DNA of 64,000 nt from Pseudomonas sp. Leaf58. GTDB lineage: Bacteria > Pseudomonadota > Gammaproteobacteria > Pseudomonadales > Pseudomonadaceae. The stretch lies in the NCBI RefSeq assembly GCF_003627215.1, contig NZ_CP032677.1, positions 3,911,501 through 3,975,500 of the forward strand, written 5' to 3'. This document shows, piece after piece, positions 25,691 to 34,057 of this stretch. Under the pieces are notes generated by a model. The model was not told where the DNA came from, made no database searches, and saw only the letters and a list, made by a program, of their open reading frames with translations. Each line of letters starts with the position of its first letter. Within the stretch, counting starts at the first letter, position 1. Both the position numbers and the translations under genes were made by a program.

Positions 25691-26929
25691 TCACTCAATG
25701 GCCTGTAGCCGCCGCTCGATATGCCGCCGCTCCGGCGCCTGCTGGGTCAGCGCCAGTGCCTGCCGCCATGCCGCACGTGCCTGCTCCACCTGCCCCAGCT
25801 GGTAATGCAATTCGGCCCGCGCCGCATGCGCCAAGTGATAATCCAGCAACTCCCCCCGCGCCAGAATCGCTTCGACGGCCCGCAAACCAGCCGCCGGCCC
25901 ATCCCGCTTCGCCAGCGCCACCGCCCGGTTAAGCTCCACCACAGCTGACGGCCAATGCCGCTGCAGCACGTCATACAACCCAACGATCTGCGCCCAGTCG
26001 GTAGCCTCGGCCGTCGCCGCTTCGGCATGCACCGCGGCAATCGCCGCCTGCACGGTATAAGCACCAAAGCCCCGGCTTTGCAGGGCCTGGCGCACCAGCT
26101 CACAGCCTTCGTCGATGCGTTGCCGGTCCCACAGGCTACGGTCCTGCTGCTCCAGCAACACCAAGTTGCCTTCGGCGTCGGTGCGCGCCCGCTGCCGAGA
26201 CGCCTGCAGCAACATCAAGGCCAGCAAGCCGACCGCCTCCGGGTCGGGTAGCAGCTGCACCAGCAGCCGCGCCAGGCGAATGGCTTCATCGCTCAACGCC
26301 TGCTGTAACAGCGCCTCGCCCGACGACGCCGAATAGCCTTCGTTGAACACCAGGTAGATCACCCGCAACACGCTCTCCAGGCGCTCGGGCAGCTCGTTCA
26401 GCTCTGGAACTTGGTCAGGGATACCGGCATCGCGGATCTTGGCCTTGGCACGCACGATGCGCTGGGCAATGGTGGCCGGGCTTTGCAAAAAAGCGCGAGC
26501 GATCTGCTCGGTGGTCAGGTCGCAGACTTCGCGCAGGGTCAGCGGCACCTGGGCATCGGCCGCCAGAGCCGGGTGGCAGCAGGTGAAGATCAGCCGCAGG
26601 CGGTCGTCCGCCAACAGTTGCTCTTCGCTGGGGCCCTGTGCCTGAGCTTCGAGCAGCATGCTCAGGTCTGCCTGGGAGCGGTCGAAACGGGCACGCCGGC
26701 GCAGGGCATCAATGGCCTTGAAGCGGCCAGTGGACACCAGCCACGCCCGTGGGTTGGCGGGGATGCCGTCGCGTTGCCAGCGCTCGACGGCAATGAAGAA
26801 GGCATCGTGCATGGCCTCCTCGGCCAAATCAAAATCGCCCAGCAGGCCGATCAGCGTCGCCAGGATGCGCCGTGACTCCCGCCGGTAAACCGCCTCGACC
26901 TCGGCACGTACCTGCGCCCCTGCCGTCAT
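25691..26929 (-). CDS. ECF-type RNA polymerase sigma factor, ECF42-like (with long C-terminal extension)
   Basis: This 412-residue protein is much longer than a normal ECF sigma factor (~190). Region 2 is at about residues 10-80 (RILATLIGLLGDFDLAEEAMHDAFF, then NPRAWLVSTGRFKAIDALRRRARF). Region 4 is at about 115-165 (LREVCDLTTEQIARAFLQSPATIAQRIVRAKAKI). The remaining ~240 residues are the DUF6596/helical-repeat extension of ECF42 (VYLVFNEGY-type motif as VIYLVFNEGYSASSG). ECF42 genes typically lie beside DGPF/YCII genes, as here. No anti-sigma factor is visible. The start overlaps the stop of the SRPBCC gene by one base. Confidence 0.9.
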   Translation of the reverse strand: MTAGAQVRAEVEAVYRRESRRILATLIGLLGDFDLAEEAMHDAFFIAVERWQRDGIPANPRAWLVSTGRFKAIDALRRRARFDRSQADLSMLLEAQAQGPSEEQLLADDRLRLIFTCCHPALAADAQVPLTLREVCDLTTEQIARAFLQSPATIAQRIVRAKAKIRDAGIPDQVPELNELPERLESVLRVIYLVFNEGYSASSGEALLQQALSDEAIRLARLLVQLLPDPEAVGLLALMLLQASRQRARTDAEGNLVLLEQQDRSLWDRQRIDEGCELVRQALQSRGFGAYTVQAAIAAVHAEAATAEATDWAQIVGLYDVLQRHWPSAVVELNRAVALAKRDGPAAGLRAVEAILARGELLDYHLAHAARAELHYQLGQVEQARAAWRQALALTQQAPERRHIERRLQAIE

Positions 26930-27414
26930 CAGTCGGGCATCCGCAGGGTCACCACCTCCACCAGGCGGTCCAGGCTTTCTCCCCAGCCCTGGTGGAAGCC
27001 CATTTCTTCATGGGCAAGGCAGTCGCTGGCGCTCCAGTGCCAGGCGCGCGCGGTGTAGCGGGTTTTACCCTGCTCCTCGTCAAAACTGATCACAGCGGTC
27101 ATGAAGGCCTTGTCCGAAGGTACCCAGCCTGGGCCAAAGGCATCGGTAAACACCAGCCGGTGCGGTGCGGCAATTTCCAGGAACACGCCCTGGTTCGGGT
27201 ACTCGCTGCCATCCGGTGCACGCATCAAGGTACGGAACAGGCCACCGGCCCACAACTGCATTTCGCACTCCGGGGTGGTCATGCCATGCGGCCCCCACCA
27301 CTGCATCAACCACTGCGGGTCGGTCCAGGCGCGGAACACTTTGGCCGGTGGCGCGTCGATCAGGCGGTTTATCGACAGTTCGTGTTGCGCTTGCGCAGGG
27401 GGTGCAAGGCTCAT
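26929..27414 (-). CDS. SRPBCC/AHSA1-family protein
   Basis: The 161-residue protein begins MSLAPPAQAQHELSINRLIDAPPAKVFRAWTDPQWLMQWWGP, the classic AHSA1 (activator of Hsp90 ATPase homologue 1-like) START-fold opening. It ends with GWGESLDRLVEVV, also typical. The family binds hydrophobic ligands in a deep cavity; no substrate is predictable. It is coupled to the sigma factor (TGATG junction) and lies 19 bp after the YCII gene. Start chosen at ATG 27414; an ATG 63 bases further upstream overlaps the YCII 3' end. Confidence 0.88.
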   Translation of the reverse strand: MSLAPPAQAQHELSINRLIDAPPAKVFRAWTDPQWLMQWWGPHGMTTPECEMQLWAGGLFRTLMRAPDGSEYPNQGVFLEIAAPHRLVFTDAFGPGWVPSDKAFMTAVISFDEEQGKTRYTARAWHWSASDCLAHEEMGFHQGWGESLDRLVEVVTLRMPD

Positions 27415-27433
27415 GCTGGTGGTTCTCCTTCGG

Positions 27434-27778
27434 TCAGGGTTGCAGTTCGCGCACCGGCCGCACCTCGACACTGCCAACCCGTGCGGCGGGGATGCCCTTG
27501 GCGATGTTCAGTGCCTCGTTCAGGTCGCGGGCCTCTACCAGGTAGAAGCCCGCCAGTTGCTCCTTGGTCTCGGCGAACGGGCCGTCGGTCAGGCTCATGT
27601 GCCCGTTGCGCATGCGCACCGTGGTGGCGGTCTGCACCGACTTCAGCGCCTCGGCCGCCAGCATTCGCCCAGAGCCGTGGATGGATTCGGCGTACGCCAT
27701 GCATTCGGCATCTTCCGGGCTGTCGGGCAGGCTGTGCAGCAGCCCCTCGTCACAATAGACCAGGCACAGGTATTTCAT
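27434..27778 (-). CDS. DGPF/YCII-related protein (ECF42-associated)
   Basis: The 114-residue protein contains the diagnostic motif LTDGPFAETKEQLAGFYLVEARDLNEA. MKYLCLVYCDE opens the ferredoxin-like fold. Family members are small dimers, sometimes with YCII-like catalytic His/Asp residues, and are the usual partners of ECF42 sigma factors. The reaction, if any, is unknown. It is second in the four-gene minus-strand operon. Confidence 0.9.
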   Translation of the reverse strand: MKYLCLVYCDEGLLHSLPDSPEDAECMAYAESIHGSGRMLAAEALKSVQTATTVRMRNGHMSLTDGPFAETKEQLAGFYLVEARDLNEALNIAKGIPAARVGSVEVRPVRELQP

Positions 27779-27822
27779 GGTCGCCTCCAGGGCATTGGCA
27801 ACGTGCGTTTGGCGATAACGGC

Positions 27823-28248
27823 TCAGGGTTTGAGATCGAACAGGGCTTTTTGGCTTGCCATGTCGAACGGCGCCGACCAGTGTTCGTGGATTACCTGCCA
27901 CTGGCCACCTTGACGACGATAGCCCACGCTGGCACGCATGAAGCCGCACTGGCTTTGGTCGTCTGCCGGGCCACAGCGGTTCAGCCAGTGGGCCAGGGCC
28001 AGGTCGCCAGAGGCGTGCACGGTCAGTTCGGCCAGCTCGAAGACCATGGCGCCGGGGCACAGGCCCATGCACATTTCCCAGTGCGCGGTGTAGGTGGCCT
28101 TGCCTTTGAATTGCAGTGCCTGGATGGCGTCGAAAGCAACGATATCGTCGGCATAGGGGGCGGTGATGTTGGGGATGTCGCGGTCGCGCACGGCCTGCAT
28201 CCAGCGCTCGATCAGTTGGCGGATCTCGGTTTCGGCTGCGGTGCTCAT
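27823..28248 (-). CDS. SnoaL-like/DUF4440-type ketosteroid-isomerase-fold protein
   Basis: The 141-residue NTF2-like protein begins MSTAAETEIRQLIERWMQAVRDRDIPNITAPYADDIVAFD and ends with a beta-rich half (WQVIHEHWSAPFD). This N-terminal pattern is typical of SgcJ/SnoaL-like small proteins. GAGGAG lies about seven bases before the ATG. It is the first gene of the operon leading to the ECF42 sigma factor, so any autoregulated promoter should lie in 28249-28490. Confidence 0.86.
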   Translation of the reverse strand: MSTAAETEIRQLIERWMQAVRDRDIPNITAPYADDIVAFDAIQALQFKGKATYTAHWEMCMGLCPGAMVFELAELTVHASGDLALAHWLNRCGPADDQSQCGFMRASVGYRRQGGQWQVIHEHWSAPFDMASQKALFDLKP

Positions 28249-28409
28249 CGGGGACTCCTCCGACAGGTCATAGGTGGTTAGGCACACGGTGCTGCGTGCC
28301 TTCACCTATGGTCGAACGGGGGCCGGAGGAATCGACAGGGCTTGGTGATTTTTTCTGGTTTTTGATGGCTTGGAGGTGCAGGCCTGGGAACGCACCAGGG
28401 CTGCCGGGT

Positions 28410-28493
28410 GCCTGACACAACATTTTCAGCGCCTGTGAGATCGAGCGCCGCCCGCGCGGCGCTTCGCGGGGCAAGCCCGCTCCCACATCTGTT
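28410..28493. repeat. Left arm of an ~85-bp inverted repeat containing a REP element
   Basis: This arm (TGCCTG..., TTTTCAGCGCCTGTGAGATC..., then REP core and CCCACATCTGTT) is an almost exact inverted copy of 30092-30175. At least 70 consecutive bases match perfectly. The outermost 15 bases have a few mismatches. The IS element begins directly at the end of the arm, so the palindrome existed before insertion. Confidence 0.9.
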
Positions 28494-28525
28494 TGAACTG
28501 CGCCCCAGATGTTGGACAGTCGGCG

Positions 28526-29365
28526 CTAGCCTAGCTCAGCCTGAGTCCTGTAAGCCACAGGGCTCAGGCCGTTGAGTTTCATTTTGATCCGATCATGGTT
28601 GTAGTAATGGATGTATTCATCCAGTCCCGCCTTAAGCTCGGCGACATTTCCGAAGCGCTCCCGGTAGAAGTATTCCGATTTGAGCGTCCCGAAAAAGCTC
28701 TCCATCGCGGCGTTGTCCAGGCAATTGCCCTTACGTGACATGCTTTTTTGCTCAAGCCCTGCCTCTTTTAACCGCTTACAGTAATCGGGATACCGGTAGT
28801 GCCACCCTTGATCGGAGTGCAAAAGCGGGCTGCTACCGGCTGGAAGCCGATTAATCGCCGCTTCCAGCATCTCCCCTACCAGTGTGAAGCGTGGCCGGGT
28901 GTCGGTGTGGTACGCAATGATCTCGCCGTTGTACAGATCCATCACTGGAGAGAGGTACAGCTTCTCACCCGCCACTTTGAACTCGGTGACGTCTGTCACC
29001 CATTTCTGATTAGGCCGTTCGGCCTGGAAGCCGCGTTTTAGAATGTTCGGTGCCGCTTCCCCCATTAGCCCCCGATAAGACTTGTACTTCTTGGGGCGCA
29101 CGGTGCTTTTGAGGTCCAGCTCAGCCATCAGACGGCGTACCTTTTTACTGTTAACCAGCTGCCCTTCGCTACGTAGCGTAGAGGTGACTCGCCGATAGCC
29201 ATAGCGGCCTCGGTGCCGGTGAGTGATGTCCTGGATCGAGGCCTTGAGCGAGGCACACCGATCCCCGGCCGCAAGCACGCCAAGCTGGTAGTAGTAAGTG
29301 CTGCGCGGCAGCTCGGCAGCCTTGAGCAGCCAAGTAAGCGAGTAACGCTTACGCAGTGCCGCCAC
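28526..29365 (-). CDS. IS3-family transposase OrfB (DDE integrase domain)
   Basis: The 279-residue product has an HTH_21-like N terminus (HRGRYGYRRVTSTLRSEG) and an rve catalytic domain. The DDE residues are visible as the Asp in VTDVTEF, the Asp in LLHSDQGWHYRY and the Glu in NAAMESFFGTLKSEY. It is normally produced as an OrfAB fusion by -1 frameshifting; the GTG at 29365 overlaps the orfA stop. In the fused frame the junction would read ...ARKK-TRLVAALRKRYS. Confidence 0.94.
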   Translation of the reverse strand: MAALRKRYSLTWLLKAAELPRSTYYYQLGVLAAGDRCASLKASIQDITHRHRGRYGYRRVTSTLRSEGQLVNSKKVRRLMAELDLKSTVRPKKYKSYRGLMGEAAPNILKRGFQAERPNQKWVTDVTEFKVAGEKLYLSPVMDLYNGEIIAYHTDTRPRFTLVGEMLEAAINRLPAGSSPLLHSDQGWHYRYPDYCKRLKEAGLEQKSMSRKGNCLDNAAMESFFGTLKSEYFYRERFGNVAELKAGLDEYIHYYNHDRIKMKLNGLSPVAYRTQAELG

Positions 29366-29898
29366 TAGCCGGGTTTTTTCCTGGCTTTCTTCAGCCGCGC
29401 CTTCTCCTCGTCTAGCTCCTCGAGCTTTTTTAGGTAGGCGTTCTCCGCTTCAAGCTGACCCAGCCTGACCAGCAACTCCGCACGGGTGAGTTCCTCAATG
29501 GGCTTGGACGCAGTTTCTACAGGCTTGCGTGGGGCTTTGGACATCGCGGTGACCAACATCTCTTTACGGGTGGACAGGGACTGACGCCCGCCACTGTAAT
29601 ACTGTTCTTCCCACCTGCGAACCAGCGTCGAGTTGCCGAGGTTAAAAAGCGCTGCCGTGGCGCGTAACGAGAGGTTTTCGCGCCATTTGCGATGGATAAC
29701 GGAAAGTTTGAATTCGACGCTGTACTGGCCGCCTGGTTTCTCCAGGCTGGCCTCACCGTGCACGCGGTAGGCCACGACCCAGCGGCGAAGTAGGGTCGGG
29801 TCCATCTGGAACTGCGCGGCGATGTGGCGAAAGCCTCGCCCGCGATCGAGAAATGCCTGGATGGCTGACAGCTTGAACTGCTTTGGATATTTGCTCAT
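29365..29898 (-). CDS. IS3-family OrfA (helix-turn-helix, leucine-zipper-like)
   Basis: The 177-residue protein begins MSKYPKQFKLSAIQAFLD. It contains two helix-turn-helix units (residues about 10-50, RGFRHIAAQFQMDPTLLRRW, and 60-105, SLRATAALFNLGNSTLVRRWEEQY). A coiled coil follows at about 140-175 (ELLVRLGQLEAENAYLKKLEELDEEK). The two-HTH layout and length fit the IS150 group. The start at 29898 is preferred over an earlier in-frame start at 29931 because that one lies in the terminal repeat. Confidence 0.93.
   Translation of the reverse strand: MSKYPKQFKLSAIQAFLDRGRGFRHIAAQFQMDPTLLRRWVVAYRVHGEASLEKPGGQYSVEFKLSVIHRKWRENLSLRATAALFNLGNSTLVRRWEEQYYSGGRQSLSTRKEMLVTAMSKAPRKPVETASKPIEELTRAELLVRLGQLEAENAYLKKLEELDEEKARLKKARKKPG
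29373..29379 (-). other. Programmed -1 frameshift slippery site AAAAAAC
   Basis: On the minus strand AAAAAAC lies a few codons before the orfA stop (AGG AAA AAA CCC GGC TAG). Slipping one base back gives AGG AAA AAA ACC CGG CTA GTG, joining orfB in frame. This is the expected IS3-family arrangement for making the OrfAB transposase. Confidence 0.8.
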
Positions 29899-30091
29899 AA
29901 AATCCCCAGAAGATGGACGGGTGTCCAACATCTGGGGCGCAGTTCAGTTTCAGGCCAGTCACTCCTGTGAGTTCACCTCTGTCCGCCTTGTTTGTTCCAT
30001 TCGATATCGAGGGGGACGCCGCTGCTGCTTATCAATCTTCAGCCATGCACCAAGGCTGCAACCCACCTGGCACAGGACTCATTGGCCTGAA

Positions 30092-30175
30092 ACAGATGTG
30101 GGAGCGGGCTTGCCCCGCGAAGCGCCGCGCGGGCGGCGCTCGATCTCACAGGCGCTGAAAATACTGTGGCAGGCA
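30092..30175. repeat. Right arm of the IS-interrupted REP inverted repeat
   Basis: This is the mirror of 28410-28493, including GAAACAGATGTGGGAGCGGG, the REP core and GCTCGATCTCACAGGCGCTG. The ~140 bp between the IS and this arm (29950-30091) hold no gene, tRNA or other recognised element. They are the original loop of the palindrome. Confidence 0.9.
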
Positions 30176-30216
30176 CATGGCCGCCCTGACGCCATCGCCA
30201 GGCATGCCCCTCTCAA

Positions 30217-30858
30217 TCACCCCGCCCCAGCGACAATGAATTCCCGATAACCCGACACAATCACATAAACCGCGAAATAGCAGAAAATCGCCGCCGACAG
30301 CAGGTACGACCAGGTCAGCAAGCGGTCACCCAGCAAGCGCCCGCCGTGGCTGGCAATGCCGCACAAGCTGATGCACCACACCAACCCGGCCGCGAAAAAG
30401 CCACCGAGAAACAGCCCGGCGTCGAGCAGGCTGCCACCCCCGGAACGGGAGATCAGCACGCCACCGACTGCGGCGAACCAGAGGATGGCGCTGGGCGACG
30501 ACATGGCCAGGAAAATGCCACGCAAGAATTCGCGCCAACCCGGCTCCACCACGACCTCGCTCCGTGCCTCCATATGCCCGCCACGCCACGCAGCCAGCAG
30601 CATTTTCACCGCGAACCACACCAGCAGCACCGAACCACCCAGCCACAGCGCCCAGCGCACGCTTTCGAACTGCAGCAGCACGGTCATCCCGGCCAGTGCA
30701 GCGATGGCATACAACAGGTCGCCCACGCAGGTACCCAGGCCCAGCCAGAAGCCCTGCAGAAAACCACGCTGCATGGCCAGGGTGATCATGGCGATATTGG
30801 CGATGCCGATATCCAGGCACAGGGACAGGCTGAGAAGGAAACCGTTGGAGAAAGGCAT
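30217..30858 (-). CDS. LysE-family amino-acid/metabolite exporter
   Basis: The 213-residue protein has about six transmembrane helices. It opens with the LysE/RhtB pattern (FLLSLSLCLDIGIANIAMITLAMQRGFLQGFWLGLGTCVGDLLYA). The middle carries FLAMSSPSAILWFAAVGG, in the position of the conserved NPK-type motif after the second helix bundle. Such proteins export amino acids or related solutes across the inner membrane. It stands alone between the IS/REP palindrome and another REP pair. Confidence 0.85.
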   Translation of the reverse strand: MPFSNGFLLSLSLCLDIGIANIAMITLAMQRGFLQGFWLGLGTCVGDLLYAIAALAGMTVLLQFESVRWALWLGGSVLLVWFAVKMLLAAWRGGHMEARSEVVVEPGWREFLRGIFLAMSSPSAILWFAAVGGVLISRSGGGSLLDAGLFLGGFFAAGLVWCISLCGIASHGGRLLGDRLLTWSYLLSAAIFCYFAVYVIVSGYREFIVAGAG

Positions 30859-30960
30859 TGAAGGCTCGACTGCGGTTCAAGAGGGCGGCGTAGAGCCTGC
30901 CATGAGTGCGCAGCGGATGGGAAGTGCGGCGGATTCAGGCCATTGCCGCTATGCAATAGC

Positions 30961-31048
30961 CTGTAGGAGCGGGCTTGCCCGCGAACCCGCCACCGCCGTG
31001 GCTGGCACCGACTGCGCCGGTGTTCGCGGCTAAAGCCGCTCCTACAGG
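30961..31048. repeat. Inverted REP-like pair of mixed types
   Basis: The left arm is 30961-30985 (CTGTAGGAGCGGGCTTGCCC...). The right arm is 31020-31048 (GTGTTCGCGGCTAAAGCCGC...), which has the TAAAGCC variant centre. They share the outer TGTAGGAGCGG/CCGCTCCTACA stem but differ inside. Confidence 0.8.
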
Positions 31049-31084
31049 GGTTTGAATGAGCTTCAAGCGTTTGCGCAAGTGGGC

Positions 31085-31342
31085 TCAACCCTGCTGGCAA
31101 CCTTCACCCATGGCCCGGTACTGGATGGTGTGCACCTGGCCCTGATGGTCCTCGTAGGTCATGGTCGCAGGCACCACTTCGCAGACGTTGGGGATGGTCG
31201 ACAGGTGGATCACCCGCTTGATGTCCAAGTTCATGGAGTAGTCGTACTGCTGGGCCACAGGCTCGTTGGAGACAGGTTTGGCCTCATCGGCAAGGGCGAA
31301 CGAGGACATACCGACCAATGCAAGAATCAGTAATGGTTTCAT
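31085..31342 (-). CDS. DUF2790 small secreted protein
   Basis: The 85-residue protein has a signal peptide (MKPLLILALVGMSSFALADE). It ends with the DUF2790 pattern: NLDIKRVIHLSTIPNVCEVVPATMTYEDHQGQVHTIQYRAMGEGC. Two conserved cysteines bracket this domain. The family is found almost only in Pseudomonas, often near or responding to metal or stress genes; its function is unknown. The start at 31342 is used, giving a normal signal peptide. Confidence 0.85.
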   Translation of the reverse strand: MKPLLILALVGMSSFALADEAKPVSNEPVAQQYDYSMNLDIKRVIHLSTIPNVCEVVPATMTYEDHQGQVHTIQYRAMGEGCQQG

Positions 31343-31624
31343 GTGGGTTTGCCTTTTGAGCATTCAAGCTGATCGATTGACTTCTAATGCCGTAACCGGC
31401 GCGGAGAAGTTGCCATCGACGCTGAAGATGGCACGAAGTACCGATCCCGCTTCGTACTGCCAGGGGGGACGCTTAAAAGTCTACTCCCGCTGGCTAATAG
31501 TTGAACCCCGAACTCGGACATTCACCCTTGTCGGATATGCAACAATCTGCGACAAATTGACCGCAAAACATCGGCCCAGAGCCTCTCGACGCCTTGCAGT
31601 GGAGCACGCGCCATTTCTGAAAAA

Positions 31625-32065
31625 TTGTATTGTTCAAAACTCTCGCACACAGAACGCCGGCTACTGGATCACTTTTACCGCCAGCACGGTTCGCGAATGC
31701 GTGCCGCAGGCGATGCTGAGCTGTGGGTGGCGCGGGGCCCAGGCATCATTGCGGGCTTGAGCCTGAGCGCAGTGGGCGAGGGCTTCTGGCTGACCGGGCT
31801 GTTGGTCGACCCGCAGCGGCGCGGCCAGGGTGTGGCCGGGCAGTTGATCGAGGCGGCGCTGGCACAGGCTGGCGGGCCCACTTGGCTGTTCTGCCACCCG
31901 GACCTCGTGCCCTTCTACCAACGCCAGGGCTTCGACATGGCCGGGCGACTGCCGGAAGCCCTGGCGGGCCGCCTGCAGCGCTACCAGCGCAGCAAACGCT
32001 TGGTAGCGCTGCAGCGGGGTCAGTCGTCGCTGACGTCGAGCCCGGGGAATAGCACCTCGGTATAG
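31625..32065 (+). CDS. GNAT-family N-acetyltransferase
   Basis: About 146 residues. The acetyl-CoA-binding motif is clear: [29 protein letters not shown], where RRGQGV is the R-x-x-G-x-G/A core. [24 protein letters not shown] follows, the usual C-terminal FY-GF feature. Substrate is unknown. The start is uncertain: position 31625 is TTG, no Shine-Dalgarno site is obvious and the frame stays open upstream. The last 46 bases overlap the 3' end of the convergent deformylase gene. The 282-bp gap to DUF2790 upstream holds nothing else I recognise. Confidence 0.8.
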   Translation: MYCSKLSHTERRLLDHFYRQHGSRMRAAGDAELWVARGPGIIAGLSLSAVGEGFWLTGLLVDPQRRGQGVAGQLIEAALAQAGGPTWLFCHPDLVPFYQRQGFDMAGRLPEALAGRLQRYQRSKRLVALQRGQSSLTSSPGNSTSV

Positions 32066-32556
32066 CCGAACCTGGCAAAGTCCTGAATGCGCGACGGGTA
32101 CAGCCGGCCGATCAAATGGTCGCACTCATGCTGCACCACCCGTGCGTGGAAGCCGTCGGCAAAGCGGTTGATCGGGTTGCCCTGAGGGTCGATGCCTTGG
32201 TAACAGATATGCTTGAAGCGTGGCACCACGCCGCGCAGGCCGGGCACCGACAGGCAACCTTCCCAGCCGTCCTCGAGCTCGGTGGACGTGGGCGTGATCA
32301 CTGGGTTGAGCAGGATGGTCTGCGGCACCGCCTCGGCATCGGGGTAACGCTCGCTACGCTCGAAGCCGAAAATAACCAGTTGCAGGTCGACACCGATCTG
32401 CGGCGCGGCCAGGCCCACGCCACCGACGTGCTGCATGGTTTCGAACATGTCGTCGATCAGCTGCTGCAGTTCGGCACTGCCGAGCATGTGTTCAGGCACC
32501 GGTGGGGCGCAGCGCAGCAGGCGCTCGTCGCCCATTTTGAGAATGTCACGGATCAT
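32020..32556 (-). CDS. def: Peptide deformylase
   Basis: The 178-residue protein contains all three deformylase motifs: [12 protein letters not shown] (I), EGCLSVPG (II, metal Cys) and QHECDHLIG (III, HExxH metal site). It removes the N-formyl group from nascent proteins. The housekeeping def normally lies beside fmt near the origin. This one stands beside a GNAT gene and yihY instead, so it may be a second deformylase. Its ATG overlaps the stop of yihY by four bases (ATGA). Confidence 0.94.
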   Translation of the reverse strand: MIRDILKMGDERLLRCAPPVPEHMLGSAELQQLIDDMFETMQHVGGVGLAAPQIGVDLQLVIFGFERSERYPDAEAVPQTILLNPVITPTSTELEDGWEGCLSVPGLRGVVPRFKHICYQGIDPQGNPINRFADGFHARVVQHECDHLIGRLYPSRIQDFARFGYTEVLFPGLDVSDD

Positions 32557-33512
32557 CGGGGGTTCGGCTCGGAAGGTTGAGGCTCGCTCGGTATCGGGTG
32601 TTCATGGCCTAGCACGGTAATGGTTTCGTGAGGCTTGTGCTCACCGACATCCTTTTCGCCAGGGTTCTTGCCTTCGCTGGACATATGCTCGATCACCGCG
32701 TTCATTTCCGCACCCAACAGCAACACCGCAGCGGAAATATAGAAATACAGCAACAGCACGATGATTGCACCAATGCTGCCGTACATGGCGTTGTAGTCGG
32801 CAAATGTCTTCACATAGTAGGCAAAGCCCAGCGAGGCGACGATCCACACCACCACCGCCAGCACCGAACCTGGGGTAATGAAGCGAAACTGCTGCTTCAC
32901 GTCGGGCATCACGTAGTAGATCAGCGCCACTGCCACCATCATCAGGATGATGATCGCTGGCCAGCGCAGGATGGTCCACACCGTGACGATGAACTCCTGC
33001 ATGCCGACCTGGGCGGCAATCCACTCCATCACCTGCGGCCCCAGCACCATCAGCGCTGCGGCCACCAGCAACATGCCGGCCAAGCCAATGGTGTAAAAAA
33101 TAGACAGCGGAAAGCGCTTCCACACCGGGCGGCCTTCGGGCACGTCATAGGCAGCGTTCATCGCGCTCATCATCAGCCGCACGCCGGCCGAGGCCGTCCA
33201 CAGGGCAATCACGATACCGACCGACAGCAGCCCGCCTTTGGATTGCTGCAACTGGTCGATCACTGGGTTCACCTGCTCCAGCGCCTGGGGCGGTAGCACC
33301 AGCTCGGATTGCAGGCGCAGCCAGGAAAAGAAATCCGGCAGGTGCAGGAAACCGATCAGGGCGATCAGAAACAGCAGGAAAGGGAACAGCGAGAACAGCG
33401 CTTGATACGCCAGCGCAGAGGCATAGGTAGACATCTCGTCATCAAGGAATTCCTTGACGGTGCGTACCAGCACGCGGTGCAGGGGCAGGCCGCGCAGGTC
33501 GGGGAAAATCAT
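32553..33512 (-). CDS. YihY/BrkB-family inner-membrane protein
   Basis: The 319-residue protein has the YihY/UPF0761 pattern: [35 protein letters not shown] at the N terminus, then about five further hydrophobic segments ([74 protein letters not shown]). The C-terminal ~45 residues are charged and proline-rich, likely cytoplasmic. The older annotation as ribonuclease BN is not supported by function. It is translationally coupled to def. The start at 33512 is preferred over 33590. Confidence 0.88.
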   Translation of the reverse strand: MIFPDLRGLPLHRVLVRTVKEFLDDEMSTYASALAYQALFSLFPFLLFLIALIGFLHLPDFFSWLRLQSELVLPPQALEQVNPVIDQLQQSKGGLLSVGIVIALWTASAGVRLMMSAMNAAYDVPEGRPVWKRFPLSIFYTIGLAGMLLVAAALMVLGPQVMEWIAAQVGMQEFIVTVWTILRWPAIIILMMVAVALIYYVMPDVKQQFRFITPGSVLAVVVWIVASLGFAYYVKTFADYNAMYGSIGAIIVLLLYFYISAAVLLLGAEMNAVIEHMSSEGKNPGEKDVGEHKPHETITVLGHEHPIPSEPQPSEPNPR

Positions 33513-33613
33513 AGCGTCTCCTTTCGCCGCTTGATCGATACAACAGACAAGTTTAATAGACCCTGCCGGCGCTGTACTGCTCCCAGCCATGCAGCAAGAA
33601 TTTACTTACGCCC

Positions 33614-33680
33614 GTTCCGGCTTCTTCCCAAGCAAGCTCGCCCTTATGGCATGGGCTTGCCCGCGAAGAAGCCGGTACTG
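33614..33680. repeat. Degenerate REP-like inverted pair
   Basis: GTTCCGGCTTCTTCCCAAGC at 33614 onwards and GGGCTTGCCCGCGAAGAAGC near 33654-33673 are mirror-related but interrupted by mismatches. It lies between csbD-like and yihY genes. Confidence 0.6.
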
Positions 33681-33691
33681 GCTAGCTCACA

Positions 33692-33871
33692 TCAAGGCTT
33701 TTTAACCGCGTCCTTCACATCGCCCTTGATCTGCTGCCCCTCGCCTTTCAGCTCCTGCGCCTTGCCCTCGGCCCGCAGCTTGTCGTTGTCGGTCACCTTG
33801 CCAACGCCCTGCTTGATGTTACCGATCGCTTCGTTGGCCAGCCCCTTCGCTTTGTCTTTAGTACCGCTCAT
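33692..33871 (-). CDS. CsbD-family small stress protein
   Basis: The 59-residue protein [20 protein letters not shown]... has the CsbD/UPF0337 pattern of Lys/Ala/Gly-rich amphipathic helix ([20 protein letters not shown], then [17 protein letters not shown]). Such proteins are abundant under general stress in many bacteria; molecular function is not known. AGGAG lies eight bases before the ATG. Confidence 0.9.
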   Translation of the reverse strand: MSGTKDKAKGLANEAIGNIKQGVGKVTDNDKLRAEGKAQELKGEGQQIKGDVKDAVKKP

Positions 33872-34057
33872 GGCAAAACTCCTGCAATGGGAGACACGTG
33901 GACCGTGTCGACAGTCGGTGGACCAACCGCCCTCGCCAGGAGTTTCAACGGATTTTTCGCCCATAAGCCGAGCGGCAGAATTGCGTGCGAACCTTGCCCC
34001 GCTACCCGCCACCCCTCACAATGCAGGCCTTCATAGCGTCAACCCGCAGGAACCTGC

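Larger units (their letters stand above)
28494..29946 (-). mobile_element. Complete IS3-family insertion sequence (IS150-like group)
   Basis: The element is 1453 bp. Its ends are perfect 25-bp inverted repeats, TGAACTGCGCCCCAGATG... at 28494-28518 and the mirror at 29922-29946, starting TG and ending CA as in IS3. It is flanked by a 3-bp direct repeat, GTT (28491-28493 and 29947-29949), the likely target duplication. Inside are orfA (29365-29898) and orfB (28526-29365), which overlap at a slippery A6C. All parts are intact, so recent and possibly active insertion is likely. I cannot name the element. Confidence 0.95.

Noticed and set aside
2859..31048. REP inverted pairs as a CRISPR array
   Set aside because: Repeats are palindromic, dispersed in separate intergenic regions and not regularly spaced; no cas genes are present.
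33871..34012. Longer version of the CsbD-family protein starting at 34012
   Set aside because: The extra residues are unlike the family, and the ATG at 33871 has a good AGGAG and gives the normal CsbD length.
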